A stretch of 64,000 nucleotides of DNA from Saccharofermentans sp. (GTDB lineage: Bacteria > Bacillota > Clostridia > Saccharofermentanales > Saccharofermentanaceae). Location of the stretch: contig JAEFBA010000003.1 of assembly GCA_016292145.1 (NCBI GenBank), positions 1 through 64,000 on the forward strand, read 5' to 3'. The position numbers and the translations under genes were made by a program. The notes below the pieces were generated by a model. The model did not search any database and was not told the origin of the DNA. It was given only the letters and a program-made list of their open reading frames with translations. Below are positions 9,896-21,100 of the stretch, one piece after another; the stretch's first letter is position 1; every line of letters starts with the position of its first letter.

Positions 9896-10390
9896 ATGGG
9901 AAATATTGTTTCTATCAGCACGATCGGTCAGGACAGCCACAGATTCGGTGAGCCCTGCGGTGATACCCTGATAAGGCTTGGCGGGATCGATATCCCGTTC
10001 GACAGACCCATCGAAGCCAACAGCGACGGTGATGTCGTCTATCACGCGATCACAAATGCCATATCCGGCTTTACCGGCGTCAATATCCTTGGCGGCGAAG
10101 CAGATAAGATCTGCCTCGAGAAGGGCATTAAGGACAGCTCTGTATATCTTGAGAAAGCTCTCGAGTATCTTACCGGCGGTAAGATCATTCACTGCTCTGT
10201 TACTATAGAGTGCCTGCGCCCCAAGCTCATGCCGCACATTCCCAAGATGAAGGAATCTGTAGGAAAGATACTTGGTATCCCTGCATCTTCAGTCGGCATA
10301 ACAGCCACGACCGGAGAGGGTCTTACGGGGTTCGGAAAAGGTGAAGGAATACAGGTGTTCTGCATCCTGACATTTACAAAAGAGATTTGA
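9896..10390 (+). CDS. IspF-like 2-C-methyl-D-erythritol 2,4-cyclodiphosphate synthase (divergent)
   Basis: 'GQDSHRF' (D-x-H), 'SDGDVVYHAI', 'PHIPKMK', 'ATTGEGLTGFGKGEGI'. Confidence 0.8.
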   Translation: MGNIVSISTIGQDSHRFGEPCGDTLIRLGGIDIPFDRPIEANSDGDVVYHAITNAISGFTGVNILGGEADKICLEKGIKDSSVYLEKALEYLTGGKIIHCSVTIECLRPKLMPHIPKMKESVGKILGIPASSVGITATTGEGLTGFGKGEGIQVFCILTFTKEI

Positions 10391-10395
10391 ATCAA

Positions 10396-10424
10396 AAAGC
10401 CCGCTCGATCTGAAAGCGGGCTTT
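10396..10424 (+). terminator. Intrinsic terminator between convergent ispF-like gene and ispD
   Basis: aaagcccgct-cgatctgaa-agcgggcttt. Confidence 0.85.
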
Positions 10425-10428
10425 GTTA

Positions 10429-11178
10429 TTAATCGTGGAACGGTTCGCTCTCGCCCCTTGATCTTACGATCTCCGAGGCTATCGCGATATCTTCAGGAGT
10501 CGTTATCTTCAGGTTCGAATAAAGGCCCTTCGTAAGATAAACATCAAGTCCGTAGATGGTGGCAAGCGCGGTGTCATCCGTTGCCGAGATACCGTCATCT
10601 GTTGCCTTCATATAACATGTCTCGATATCCTTGAACCTGAAGCCCTGGGGAGTAAGTATCTCATAGAACCTGGATCTGTCAGGCGTGCTAGTTACCTTGA
10701 CATCGCCCGAAGGCAATATATCGACTTCCTTTAATGTGTTCTTGACGGGAACCGCAGAAGCGCATACAGGATGGTCATTAAGTCCGTCGATGCATGCCGT
10801 TATCTCTTCAGAAGTAACGAGGCAGCGCGCGCCGTCGTGGACGAGCACCAGGTCATCGTCGTCCGCATCGTTGATCATGTTAAGTCCCTTTGCTACTGAT
10901 TCCGTTCTGGTATTTCCACCGAGCGTGAAAGCTATACTGAGGTCAGGGAAATACTCTGCACACATTGCCTGCAGAATGCCTAAGAGGTCATTAGTCGTAA
11001 CGAGGACGATCTTATAATCCATGTCTGCATAATTGCATCTGCAGACATCTGCGATCGCACCGAGAGTCCTTAAGATCACCGGGCGTCCTTCGACGTTCCT
11101 CATGAGCTTGGGCTGTCCTTCGCCCATACGCGTGCCGCTGCCTGCGGCCGGTATCAGAAAATAACATTTGCGGTTCAT
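10429..11178 (-). CDS. ispD: 2-C-methyl-D-erythritol 4-phosphate cytidylyltransferase
   Basis: 'LIPAAGSGTRMGEGQPKLM', 'VLVHDGARCLVT', 'TPQGFRF'. Confidence 0.9.
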   Translation of the reverse strand: MNRKCYFLIPAAGSGTRMGEGQPKLMRNVEGRPVILRTLGAIADVCRCNYADMDYKIVLVTTNDLLGILQAMCAEYFPDLSIAFTLGGNTRTESVAKGLNMINDADDDDLVLVHDGARCLVTSEEITACIDGLNDHPVCASAVPVKNTLKEVDILPSGDVKVTSTPDRSRFYEILTPQGFRFKDIETCYMKATDDGISATDDTALATIYGLDVYLTKGLYSNLKITTPEDIAIASEIVRSRGESEPFHD

Positions 11179-11192
11179 AAGAATACCTCCTG

Positions 11193-12611
11193 TTATGAGA
11201 ACAGTATATCAGCTGCTTCCTTAAGGTTATCCGCATATATGAATTCCGGCACGGGATTGCCTGCAAATACCGCTGCCGAAGCATTGGCAAGTTCCTTCTC
11301 CAGAGCGTCCTTCGAGCTTCCGGGAAGGACCACTGTCGTGATGCCGAGTCTTGCGGATGCCAGGCACCTCTTGAGGATCCTTGAGACAGGCCTGATCTCG
11401 CCAGACAATCCGACTTCTCCTAATATCAGTGTATTGGGCTTGACGCTGACGCCTCTTGCGGAAGATACGGTCGCCATGCAGACGGCGAGGTCTGTTGCAG
11501 GGTCAGATACCTTAAGACCTCCGATCACATTTACGAAGCAGTCCTTCGAAGTAAGGCCGAGCTTTAAGAGCTTCTCACATACTGCCAGAAGCATGAGGAC
11601 TCTGCCTCTCTCGGGTCCTGATGTCATTCTCTGCGGGTTGGGATAAACACTCTCGGTGCAGAGCGCCTGGACCTCTATCGTCAGCGCATCGTTGCCTTCT
11701 AGTGTTGAAGTAAGCACTGAGCCGGGGCTGTTAAGAGGTCTTCCTGCAACGAGCAGGGCCTTCGAGCTGTCCACGGGGATAAGTCCCTGTTCGCCCATCT
11801 CGAAAAAGCAGATCTCATTGGATCTTCCGAATCTGTTCTTGGCTGATCTGATGATGCGGTATCCGCCTGTAGCATCGCCTTCAAAACCCAGTACCGTATC
11901 GACCATGTGCTCGATCGTCTTAGGGCCTGCGATGGAGCCGTCCTTGGCGATGTGGCCTACCATTATGATCGTGATGTTATTCGTCTTTGCGATACGGATA
12001 AGGCCTGCAGCAACTTCCCTGATCTGGGCTACGCCGCCGGGAGTTCCCGCAACCTGTTCGGAGTAAAGAGTCTGAATGGAATCGATTATCGCAAGGCAGG
12101 GCTTATGGGTCTTGAGCTGCTCTGCGATAGCTTCAAACCTCGTCTCACCGCATACAAGGATATCGCGCTTGATCTTGAGCCTTGATGCACGCATGCCGAT
12201 CTGGGCAGGGGATTCCTCACCTGAGATATAAAGGACTTCACCGTCGGCCTTATAGGAATCTGCAAGCTGCATGAGGATCGTCGATTTGCCGATGCCGGGC
12301 TCGCCTGCGACAAGTGTAACGGAGCCTTCGGTAATGCCGCCTCCGAAGAGAACATCAAGGCTGGGTATCCCTGTTGAATGTCTCTTGTAATTCTCCTTGC
12401 CTGCTTCGCTGAGCCTTACGGTAACAGCGGAATCTGTCCATGAATACTGATTGGCGGTAAAAGCGGGCGAGTCTGTCTTGGCCTTGGCCGGAGCCTTCTC
12501 GGAAGGCGCTTCGACAAAGGTATTGAACATGCCGCAGGCAGGGCATTTGCCCATCCAGCCGGATGTCTCATAACCGCATTCCTTGCAGAAAAAAGTAGTC
12601 TTCTTAGCCAT
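11193..12611 (-). CDS. radA: DNA repair protein RadA
   Basis: N-terminal zinc finger 'FFCKECGYETSGWMGKCPAC', Walker A 'GEPGIGKST', 'KNRFG' motif, Lon-like C-terminus. Confidence 0.95.
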   Translation of the reverse strand: MAKKTTFFCKECGYETSGWMGKCPACGMFNTFVEAPSEKAPAKAKTDSPAFTANQYSWTDSAVTVRLSEAGKENYKRHSTGIPSLDVLFGGGITEGSVTLVAGEPGIGKSTILMQLADSYKADGEVLYISGEESPAQIGMRASRLKIKRDILVCGETRFEAIAEQLKTHKPCLAIIDSIQTLYSEQVAGTPGGVAQIREVAAGLIRIAKTNNITIIMVGHIAKDGSIAGPKTIEHMVDTVLGFEGDATGGYRIIRSAKNRFGRSNEICFFEMGEQGLIPVDSSKALLVAGRPLNSPGSVLTSTLEGNDALTIEVQALCTESVYPNPQRMTSGPERGRVLMLLAVCEKLLKLGLTSKDCFVNVIGGLKVSDPATDLAVCMATVSSARGVSVKPNTLILGEVGLSGEIRPVSRILKRCLASARLGITTVVLPGSSKDALEKELANASAAVFAGNPVPEFIYADNLKEAADILFS

Positions 12612-12680
12612 AGTCTTATCCGTCCATATCTTATTTACCTGCATTATAACAAAGGTGCGCTTCTATTAATGGGACAAAAA

Positions 12681-12703
12681 AGCCGGCTCCTCTGAACCGG
12701 CCT
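12681..12703 (-). terminator. Intrinsic terminator downstream of dapL
   Basis: agccgg...ccggcct hairpin followed on the minus strand by a T tract (ttttttgtccc). Confidence 0.75.
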
Positions 12704-12730
12704 TTAATGAACTTGTTTTATGTGTGCATC

Positions 12731-13912
12731 TTACAGAGTCTTAAAGAATTCGCAGGCCTTAAGAGTATTCTCATAAGAACCGAAAGCAGTAAGACGGAAA
12801 TATCCTGCGCCGTTCTCGCCAAAGCCTTCGCCCGGTGTTCCTACGATGCCGAAGCGGTTAAGCAGCATGTCAAAGAACTCCCAGCTGCCCATGTTATCAG
12901 GGCATTCGAGCCAGATGTAAGGTGAGTTTACGCCGCCTGTGAAGTAGATGTCCTTCTCGGTAAATACCTCAGCAAGCGCTGCTGCGTTGCGCTTGTAGTA
13001 AGCGATGTTTGCTTTGCAGTCTGCAAGGCCCTGACCGGAGAGGGAAGCCGCAGCGCCCTTCTGTGTGACATAGGATACGCCGTTGAACTTGGTTGCCTGG
13101 CGTCTTGCCCAGAACTTGGAGAGTTTGATGCCGTCAGATTCCAGGGAGTCGGGAACGATCGTCCAGCCGCATCTTACGCCTGTAAAGCCTGCGAACTTAG
13201 AGAATGAGGATACTTCAACAGCGCAAAGACCGGCGCCGGGGATCTCGTAGATCGTGTGAGGCTTGTCTTCTGTGATGAATGCTTCATATGCCGCATCGAA
13301 AATAATGAGCGAGCCTGTCTTCAGTGCGAAGTCTACCCATGCGGTGAGGCCTTCGCGGCTGTATACTGCGCCTGTCGGATTGTTGGGCGAGCAGATGTAG
13401 ATTACGGAAGGCTCGATATCCGTGTCAGCAGGAGGCAGGGGAAGGAAGTCATTCTCCTTATTGCCTGCAACGAAAGATACCTTTCTGCCGTTCATGAGGT
13501 TTGAATCGACATAAACGGGATATACGGGATCGGGAATGATGATGGGGTTGTCGCCTAAAACGTCGGGAAGGTTGCCGAGGTCGCTTTTCGCGCCGTCGGA
13601 AACATAGACTGTCTCGGGAGCGACCGTGACACCAAGATTCTTATAGTGATCAGAGATCGCATTTCTTAAGAAATCGTAGCCGTATTCCGGGGGATAACCG
13701 TGGAATGTATCTTTGGCGGACATCTCCTTGACTGCTTCTTCCATAGCGGATGTGACCGACCGGGGAAGCGGAAGGGTTACGTCTCCTATGCCCATCCTGA
13801 TGATCTCACGGTCAGGGTTCTCTTCCTGGAACTTTCTGACGCGCTTGGCGATGTCGGAGAAAAGGTATGTTTCTTTTACGTCGAGGAAATGTGTGTTGAG
13901 CTTGATGTCCAT
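12731..13912 (-). CDS. dapL: LL-diaminopimelate aminotransferase
   Basis: 'MDIKLNTHFLDVKETYLFSDIAKRV...IGDVTLPLP...GYDFLRNAI...SFSKFAGFTGVRCGW'; start with good RBS (agaggt) at 13912, alternative ATG at 13948. Confidence 0.88.
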   Translation of the reverse strand: MDIKLNTHFLDVKETYLFSDIAKRVRKFQEENPDREIIRMGIGDVTLPLPRSVTSAMEEAVKEMSAKDTFHGYPPEYGYDFLRNAISDHYKNLGVTVAPETVYVSDGAKSDLGNLPDVLGDNPIIIPDPVYPVYVDSNLMNGRKVSFVAGNKENDFLPLPPADTDIEPSVIYICSPNNPTGAVYSREGLTAWVDFALKTGSLIIFDAAYEAFITEDKPHTIYEIPGAGLCAVEVSSFSKFAGFTGVRCGWTIVPDSLESDGIKLSKFWARRQATKFNGVSYVTQKGAAASLSGQGLADCKANIAYYKRNAAALAEVFTEKDIYFTGGVNSPYIWLECPDNMGSWEFFDMLLNRFGIVGTPGEGFGENGAGYFRLTAFGSYENTLKACEFFKTL

Positions 13913-14123
13913 GGACTGTACCTCTTGATCCTTAAATTCTTTGAACATTTTAACACCGCCGGAGAGCAGTAAGCCTGAAAAAGTTTTCGTACACATGCAC
14001 AAATGATTGCCTGATATCTTGCCTTTGTTATACACAGTATTTATGTCTGCCGGACAGTGTATAATAAACGCATTCGGGTGTTTATTTCAGCAATGCTGAT
14101 CCAGACAAAAACGGAGAACAGAT

Positions 14124-15899
14124 TTGGAAAGCCAGTGGAGTGTCTTTTATCCTGAGAATTACGCAAATCCGGTTACAGATACGGATGAGACACTTTACAT
14201 GCGCATAAAGAGGTCATGCACCAGGTATCCTGACAGGGTAGCGGTCGAATACGGTGCGACGAAGATACTTTATTCTACGCTTCTGGAGAAGATCGACGAG
14301 GCAGCTTCCGCGTGGAAGAATCTCGGCGTCAAAAAGGGTGATGTCGTAATGATTGCGATGGGCAACAACACCCTCAATATCATCAGTGTTTATGCGCTCG
14401 ACAAGATCGGCGCTTCTGCGGCGCTCTGCGTTCCGAATCTTTCGACCGAGTATTTTGCAGGATATGCAAACTGCGTAGGGGCGAAGTTCTGCGTTATGAG
14501 CTGCAACCAGTATCTCAACTATTCACAGGTATTGAAGGAGACGGGCATCAAGACCGTTGTTATCGCCAAATACACGGAAATGACGAACGGGATATATAAG
14601 TTCACAGTCCGTTTTTATCCTTTGGGAAGCTATGACACGCCGAAGCCTAAAAATGTTCCGGAAGGCATAAAACTGGTATATTGGAAAGACGTTGTCAGCC
14701 TTACGGATAACATGTCCGATCCGGAGAACCTGATCCACGACAGAGACAATAACAGAACGGTTCTTTATCTGTTCCCGAGCGTTCTTGCCGAATGCCGCGC
14801 AGCTGAATTTACCGCAAAGAACCTGAACATATCGGCCAATCTGAATGAAATGGTCTTTAAGGCAAATGAAGATCTGACGGGCAAGCCCGCGAGGATGCTC
14901 TGCCTTAATGAGACCTGCTTTGCTTTCGGATTTGCGGTCGGGATCCATAGCATCCTGTCGTGCGGACAGACGGTCCTGATCTTCACATGGTACGATGCGG
15001 ACAAGATCTTCTTTGCCATAAAGCGTTATAAACCTGATGTTCTTATCGGTTACAACAGCTCCGTTGCATCGATCAATAAGGTCGGAGGACGTTCTGATAT
15101 CCTGAAGAGCGTTGACAGGATAATCGTAGGAGGCGGTCTTCTTACGAGCAGCCAGAAAGCTATGCTCTTTGAGATCGCCCAGTCTTCGGGAAAGAAGCTT
15201 TCCGTATGTTCGGTCACAGGCTGCGATGAGCTTCTGACTTACGCATACGGACCGTCAGATCTGCAAAGTGACAGGCTTCTCGGATTCCCGCTGCCCGGTG
15301 TTCTGATGAGGGTAGCTGACGCTTCGACTGGTCTTGATGTGCCTGAAGGTGCCGAAGGAGAGATAATCGTATATTCACCGGTCAATAAATTTGCTGGCCC
15401 GAACAGCACGGGAACAGGTAACGGAAAATACAGGAAGCTTCCGGACGGAAGGATCTGGTATTTCACGGGAAACATCGGAAAGCAGGACGGAAACAAGATG
15501 TTCTACATCGTTGCAAACGCAAGGCGTGAGATAAGGATCAACAGCTTTCCCGTATATCCCGGCAAGGTCGATGAGGCTGTCCAGATGACAGAAGGCGTCG
15601 TTGAATCCTGTACCGTAGTCATTGAGAAGCCTGAGGGCTCTGCCATTGTCACGGCTGTTGTGCCGAATGAGGAATACTTCTTCGATAATGCCATGATGGA
15701 AGATCTGAGGGACCGCATAAAGTCAGAATGCGAACTGACGCTCCATGAAGCAATGAGACCCTCAGAGATCACGTTCTTTGCGACATTCCCGAGAGATGCC
15801 AAGGGAGACATCGACTACGAAGCCGTAAAGGAGAAGGTCGAGGAGATCCAGAACGAGATAATATCCGGTTTTGCATTTCAGGAAGACTCTGACGAGTGA
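14124..15899 (+). CDS. AMP-binding (acyl-CoA synthetase/adenylate-forming) family protein
   Basis: ANL architecture: 'AVEYGATKILYSTLLEKIDEAASAW', 'GYNSSVASINKVGG', 'PDGRIWYFTGNIGKQDG'; TTG start after ggag RBS. Confidence 0.75.
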   Translation: MESQWSVFYPENYANPVTDTDETLYMRIKRSCTRYPDRVAVEYGATKILYSTLLEKIDEAASAWKNLGVKKGDVVMIAMGNNTLNIISVYALDKIGASAALCVPNLSTEYFAGYANCVGAKFCVMSCNQYLNYSQVLKETGIKTVVIAKYTEMTNGIYKFTVRFYPLGSYDTPKPKNVPEGIKLVYWKDVVSLTDNMSDPENLIHDRDNNRTVLYLFPSVLAECRAAEFTAKNLNISANLNEMVFKANEDLTGKPARMLCLNETCFAFGFAVGIHSILSCGQTVLIFTWYDADKIFFAIKRYKPDVLIGYNSSVASINKVGGRSDILKSVDRIIVGGGLLTSSQKAMLFEIAQSSGKKLSVCSVTGCDELLTYAYGPSDLQSDRLLGFPLPGVLMRVADASTGLDVPEGAEGEIIVYSPVNKFAGPNSTGTGNGKYRKLPDGRIWYFTGNIGKQDGNKMFYIVANARREIRINSFPVYPGKVDEAVQMTEGVVESCTVVIEKPEGSAIVTAVVPNEEYFFDNAMMEDLRDRIKSECELTLHEAMRPSEITFFATFPRDAKGDIDYEAVKEKVEEIQNEIISGFAFQEDSDE

Positions 15900-15984
15900 G
15901 AAATCATCAGTAATTCATGATATAATTCTAGATGGCGTCTTGGGGAGATGTCGTGTTATGGAAAAGGATAGAGGAGATGAATAA

Positions 15985-17976
15985 ATGAAAAAGAAATCAG
16001 TTAAACTGACAGCACTGTTGTGCTGCATTGCTGTCGTAATGTCCCTTGCAAGCTGCGTCGGAGGTGCTCCGAGACACAGCGGAAGAGAGACCGACAAAGG
16101 CAACAAGATCGAGTACGGACAAAGCGACCCCACAGGCTTTACGGATCCTGCGACAGATCCCACGGCCGATCCGACAACAGACCCCACAACAGATCCGACA
16201 ACGGGTCCTTCAGGCGGTCCTGTAACTGCGGATAAGCTTACATATCCGGATCATGTCGCATCCTTTAAGGAAGTCCATCCCGACCATGCGCCGGGAAACG
16301 TAAGCGGAAGTGAAGCGGTAAAGCTTCTCTCGGAGGTTGAGAATAATATCCTTCATCACGAGATCACCAGCTATGCTGATGTCGAGATACTTTTCGAGAA
16401 CCCCGGAAAATTCGGCTTCGACATCAAGAAGGCCACATGGGGCGACTTCACTACTGTTGACCAGTATCCTGCCGAGAAGCAGTTCTATCAGCAGCAGCTC
16501 GATAAACTTCTGAAGATCAATTACAATTCCCTTCAGGGTGACGACAGGCTCTGCTACGATAAGCTCGTCTACGATATCGAGGAGAGCATTTACGGCTATT
16601 CGTACACGGCATTCAAATACTACACGATGATCTTCAATTATCTTGTAGGACCTCAGTCAGAGATATTATTCATCCTGGATGTCTATTCATTCGATACAGT
16701 CGAGGATGCCGAGAAGTACATCGAACTGGTCAAGGATCTCGACAGGTATTATGACCTGATGTGCGAGTATGAAGAAGAGCGTGTAAGGCTTGGTTTTGCT
16801 TCATCTGACGACAGTTATGAAGAGGCTGCCAAATCATTCGACAACCTGGTCAAGCAGAAGGATGACTGCTTCCTTTACGATTCATTTGAGGAGCGCCTGG
16901 ACAACATCAAGGGGCTTTCCGCAAGTGACAAGAGCAGGCTTATTAAAGAGCACGAGAAGGCCATGAAGGAAGTCGCATTCCCTGAATTTGAAGAATGCGC
17001 CAGAAGGATGAGAGCTCTTAAGGGCTCAGGCGGAAAAGACCAGGGCCTTTGCGAATTCAAGGGCGGAGACGCTTATTATGCAATGCTCACAAGGATCATG
17101 ACGAATAACAGCGCAAGCACTCAGGAGAGCATCGATGCTCTCGAAAAGAGGATCAAGTACGTTTACGACGATTATACGAAGATCGCGACATCCGGAAATT
17201 CCTGGTATTCGGAATATGTGAACCACAAGTATTCCAAGGGCTCACTGGAGCAGAACCTTGATTTCCTCCGTGAAGCTGTAAAGAACGAATTCCCTCAGAT
17301 CCCGCCTCATGAGTATTACACGATGGACGTTCCGAAGGTATTCGAAGATAACTTCTCTCCTGCGGCATACTTGGGTTACCATCTCGATAACTTCAATGCC
17401 AATCTGATCATTATCAACCACAAGAGTGCGGATTCCGATAAGGACTTCGGCGTTACGGTCGCTCACGAGGCTTACCCCGGACACATGTTCCAGTCACTTT
17501 ATACGAGGGCTCACACTAATCATCCGTACATGTATCTGTCGGTTTCAACAGGCTATTCCGAAGGCTGGGCTGTCTATGTCGAGAATTACTCCATGAGGTA
17601 CTTCTCAGGCAACGGCGTTACCGACGCTACTAAGCTTGTAAGCTATGAATCAAACCTGTCGCTCCTTATCAGCACCAGGGTCGATTACGGCATTCATGTT
17701 GAGAACTGGTCTTTGAAGCAGTGCGTGGATTATTTCAAGAAGTTCGGTTTTTCTGTTACGGAGAAGTCGTTCAAGAAGTACTATACGCTGCTCGTCACAG
17801 ATCCGGGCTACTATGCAAAGTACGGCATGGGTTATGTCTGGACACAGCAGACCATGGAGGACATGCATGCAAAGTTCCCGAACAAATCGGAAAAAGAGAT
17901 CCATACGGCATATCTTGATTCCCTTACGGGAACGTTCCCGCAGATCAGAAATAACATGGAAAAGCTCTTAAGCTGA
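15985..17976 (+). CDS. DUF885-family putative metallopeptidase lipoprotein
   Basis: Signal/lipobox 'VMSLASC'; zinc-peptidase-like 'VAHEAYPGHMFQ'; 'GYSEGWAVYVE'. Confidence 0.85.
   Translation: MKKKSVKLTALLCCIAVVMSLASCVGGAPRHSGRETDKGNKIEYGQSDPTGFTDPATDPTADPTTDPTTDPTTGPSGGPVTADKLTYPDHVASFKEVHPDHAPGNVSGSEAVKLLSEVENNILHHEITSYADVEILFENPGKFGFDIKKATWGDFTTVDQYPAEKQFYQQQLDKLLKINYNSLQGDDRLCYDKLVYDIEESIYGYSYTAFKYYTMIFNYLVGPQSEILFILDVYSFDTVEDAEKYIELVKDLDRYYDLMCEYEEERVRLGFASSDDSYEEAAKSFDNLVKQKDDCFLYDSFEERLDNIKGLSASDKSRLIKEHEKAMKEVAFPEFEECARRMRALKGSGGKDQGLCEFKGGDAYYAMLTRIMTNNSASTQESIDALEKRIKYVYDDYTKIATSGNSWYSEYVNHKYSKGSLEQNLDFLREAVKNEFPQIPPHEYYTMDVPKVFEDNFSPAAYLGYHLDNFNANLIIINHKSADSDKDFGVTVAHEAYPGHMFQSLYTRAHTNHPYMYLSVSTGYSEGWAVYVENYSMRYFSGNGVTDATKLVSYESNLSLLISTRVDYGIHVENWSLKQCVDYFKKFGFSVTEKSFKKYYTLLVTDPGYYAKYGMGYVWTQQTMEDMHAKFPNKSEKEIHTAYLDSLTGTFPQIRNNMEKLLS
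16147..16209 (+). repeat. Tandem DPT(T/A) repeat linker coding region
   Basis: Encodes DPATDPTADPTTDPTTDPTTGP. Confidence 0.75.
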
Positions 17977-18001
17977 GCGCTGCCACAGAATTACACCAGA
18001 C

Positions 18002-18029
18002 GCCCCGCGGGTAAAAAAGCCCGCGGGGC
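18002..18029 (+). terminator. Intrinsic terminator
   Basis: gccccgcggg-taaaaaag-cccgcggggc followed by tttatttt. Confidence 0.9.
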
Positions 18030-18143
18030 TTTATTTTAGGGCGTTTTCGAGAAAATTACCATTTAATTAAATTTTATATAATATGCTTGAGAAAATAATC
18101 GTTGTGTTATAATTAACCTGAATATTTATACGGAGGACGGCTC

Positions 18144-21100
18144 ATGGCTACCTTAACAAGGCTTGCAAGCACGCTTACAGCGCGTTATTTTCCTTCCAGC
18201 TCGCTTACTGATGCATTCTATCTTGACGGCAGACTCTGCGGAAAGAGAGAGACCAGACAGGCTGATATTACAATCGACAAAGATGAGAGAGGCTTTTTCT
18301 TCTCGCTCTTTACACATCCCACGATAGAAGGCTTTGAGCCCGGAACTATTCCGCCGTTTGAACCTCAGCTCCGCGGCCTCTGCAATGAAGTCAAGAGCGG
18401 TCATAAAGAGATCGATGCCATGATCGAGAAGTTCCTTTCGACCGCAGTTGAAGTTGCAGGAACAACAAAGCTTATAGACAACGAGGTAAGAGACCCTTAC
18501 TTCTCCGGCGTTATCGTCAGGGATTCCGAGGCATTCGCTGTTACTATCGGCGGCGGTCTTGCATTCCTTTACAGAGACGACACGATGTTCCCTCTTACTG
18601 ACGCAGGCATCCCGATGGAGCCCATCGATGCTTACGGCAACAGAGTAGGTGACTTCCAGTACTATTGCTCATCCAAGACAGCTAATGCTCTCTGGTCTAA
18701 CTTCTTCACACTCACACCCGATGACTGCATCATCCTTTGCAACAAGGCAATCTACGATGCATTGGGCCAGAGGGAGATCTTAAGGATCCTCACAGATGCA
18801 GAAGACCAGTGCGACGCTGCAGGACTTATACTTACACAGGCCTCCGCAAGAATGCCCAACACACCTATGCAGATCTCGATCTCATTCGTTGAGAGCGTTA
18901 CGAAGGAAGAGAAGAGAGGCCTTTTCGGCAGAAAGAAGAAAAAGGACGATTACGACAGCGAGAGCCATGAACTTCTGGAGTCCACGGTTGAAGGCGGCAT
19001 GGTCGGTGCAGCAGCAAAGGCTATCGCAGATGCAGGTTTTGTAAGCCTCACACCTGACGCTCCCGTTGTTGTTCCCGATACAGAGGCAGCACCTTCTGAC
19101 GGCAGCATCTCTTTCGGTGATAAGATCCAGACTCAGGCACAGAAGATCCCTGAAGCTGCTCCCGAGTTCCCTGACAAGAAGGAACCCGTTGAAGAGCTCT
19201 CTGCAGAAGATGCAATGAAGAAGATCTTCGGCGAGATGAAGGAAGCTGCACAGAGCGATTCCGCAGCTGCAGCAAAGGCTGAGGAAGCAGCGATCGCAGA
19301 TTCACCGTTCGTTTTCAATATCGACGAAGCTTCTGTATCGGCAGCGCCCAAGGCAGCAGAACCTGAGAAGGCTCCCGCTATGGAAACTGTTTCCAAGACA
19401 GCGTTCACACTTGATAATTCCGATGATTCACCGACGAAGCCGGTATCAGATATCAACTCGCTCCTGTTCGGTGCAAGCGGTTCAGGAATCCTTGCCCAGG
19501 CGATCAATGAATCTAACAAGGCAGCATCGAAGGAGACTTTGTTCACTGACCTTAAGGAAGAGCCGGTAGTACCTGCAGCTCCTGCAGCACCCGTAATTCC
19601 CGTTGCTCCTGCAGCACCTGTAATTCCCGTTGCTCCTGCAGCACCCGCTGCTCCGGTCATTCCTGAAGCTCCTGTAGTCATTCCGCCGGCACCGGCAGTA
19701 GTCAATAAGCCTGAAGAGATCGTTTTCGCGCCCGGCGAGGTTAAGGTTGACGCAGGTTCATCTGATGCTTCAACCGGCGTTGAAGATATATTCGATCCTT
19801 ATGGCAAGAACAGTGCTCAGGAACTTAAGAATACAGCACCTCTCGTATTCGGTGAGGATGTAGCTCCCAAGGCAGAGCCCGTTCCTTCCGAGGAGGTATC
19901 TTCAATACCCGTTCCTGAATATGAGATCAACGAAGATAAGCCCGAACTCAAGGAAGAAGACAAGCTTGATGTTGATTTCCCTGAGGTCGAGAAGCCGGAA
20001 GTAAAGGCACCCGAGGTAGCTCCTGCACAAGTAACTGAAGCAGCAGCTCCCATCATCGAAGAGGTTGTTCCTCAGGTAAATGCCGTTGCACCTTCACAGG
20101 ATGACATCATCCTTCCGTTCGGCGAAGCAACTTTCGCTACGGGCGCAGAAGAAGCACCCAAGGTCAAGGCAGACGACATTCCTCAGATGCCGCTTTACGA
20201 TTCCGATAATTACAACAACCCGGTAAATGCTGTAGGTTCAGAACAGAACATCTCTGAACCTTTCAATAATGCTTCTGTATATGGGGATTATGCAGGCACT
20301 GAAGCGCCTTCCGAAGTTCCGCCTTATCAGCCATACGGTGCAGAAGCTTTCTCAACGGCTGATCAGAGTAGTTATGGAACTTACGGATATGGCAATCAGA
20401 CTGTAGACATGCAGGGAGGTGTACCAATGGATAACAACGGATATCCTGATTACGGAAATGCTGGCAACGGATACGTTCCGGGTTATGACCAGGCTCCGCA
20501 GAGCGGCTTTGGCGATTATCCCCAGGGGGGATATCAGGATCCCAATGCCGGTCAGTACTATCAGCAGAATGTACCTCAGGGCGGGTATAATAACTATTCA
20601 GCACAGCCTCAGCAGGGATTCGGCGAAGATTATTCGCAGCCTCAGGCATCTGCATCGTCGTCTTCTTCATTAGACGAAGAGTGGTTCAACAATATCCTCG
20701 GCGTTGATGACAGCGGCCAGGTTTACGGCGGCGAGCAGACATACGGTTACAGCAGTGCACCTGCAGAGCCTCAGCAGCCTGCAATGCCTGATCCTGTACA
20801 GCAGGCTCAGTACACGAATCCCGGACAGACTTCCTACAGACCTTCCGGTTCAGGCCCGAACAACATCAGCAAGCCTCAGAACAGTGCACCGCGTCCGGCT
20901 CCTGCAGCAGGCAAGAGCGGCAATGGCGGCAACGGCGGCAACGGCGGCGGAAAGAAGATGAAGCTCAACCGCAACGGTTATATGTTCATTGCTTTCCTTG
21001 CAATCCTCCTGATCTGCATCATCGTTGTTATTTCCCTCATTGCAAAGGGCTGCAGCAAGGGCAAGAAGCCGGTTGAATCAACTACTGAATCTACAACAAC

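Noticed and set aside
19133-19705. Minus-strand 190-aa ORF with collagen-like GAAGATG repeats
   Set aside because: Antisense shadow of the Pro/Ala-rich tandem repeat in the 18144-21479 gene; no RBS or independent context.
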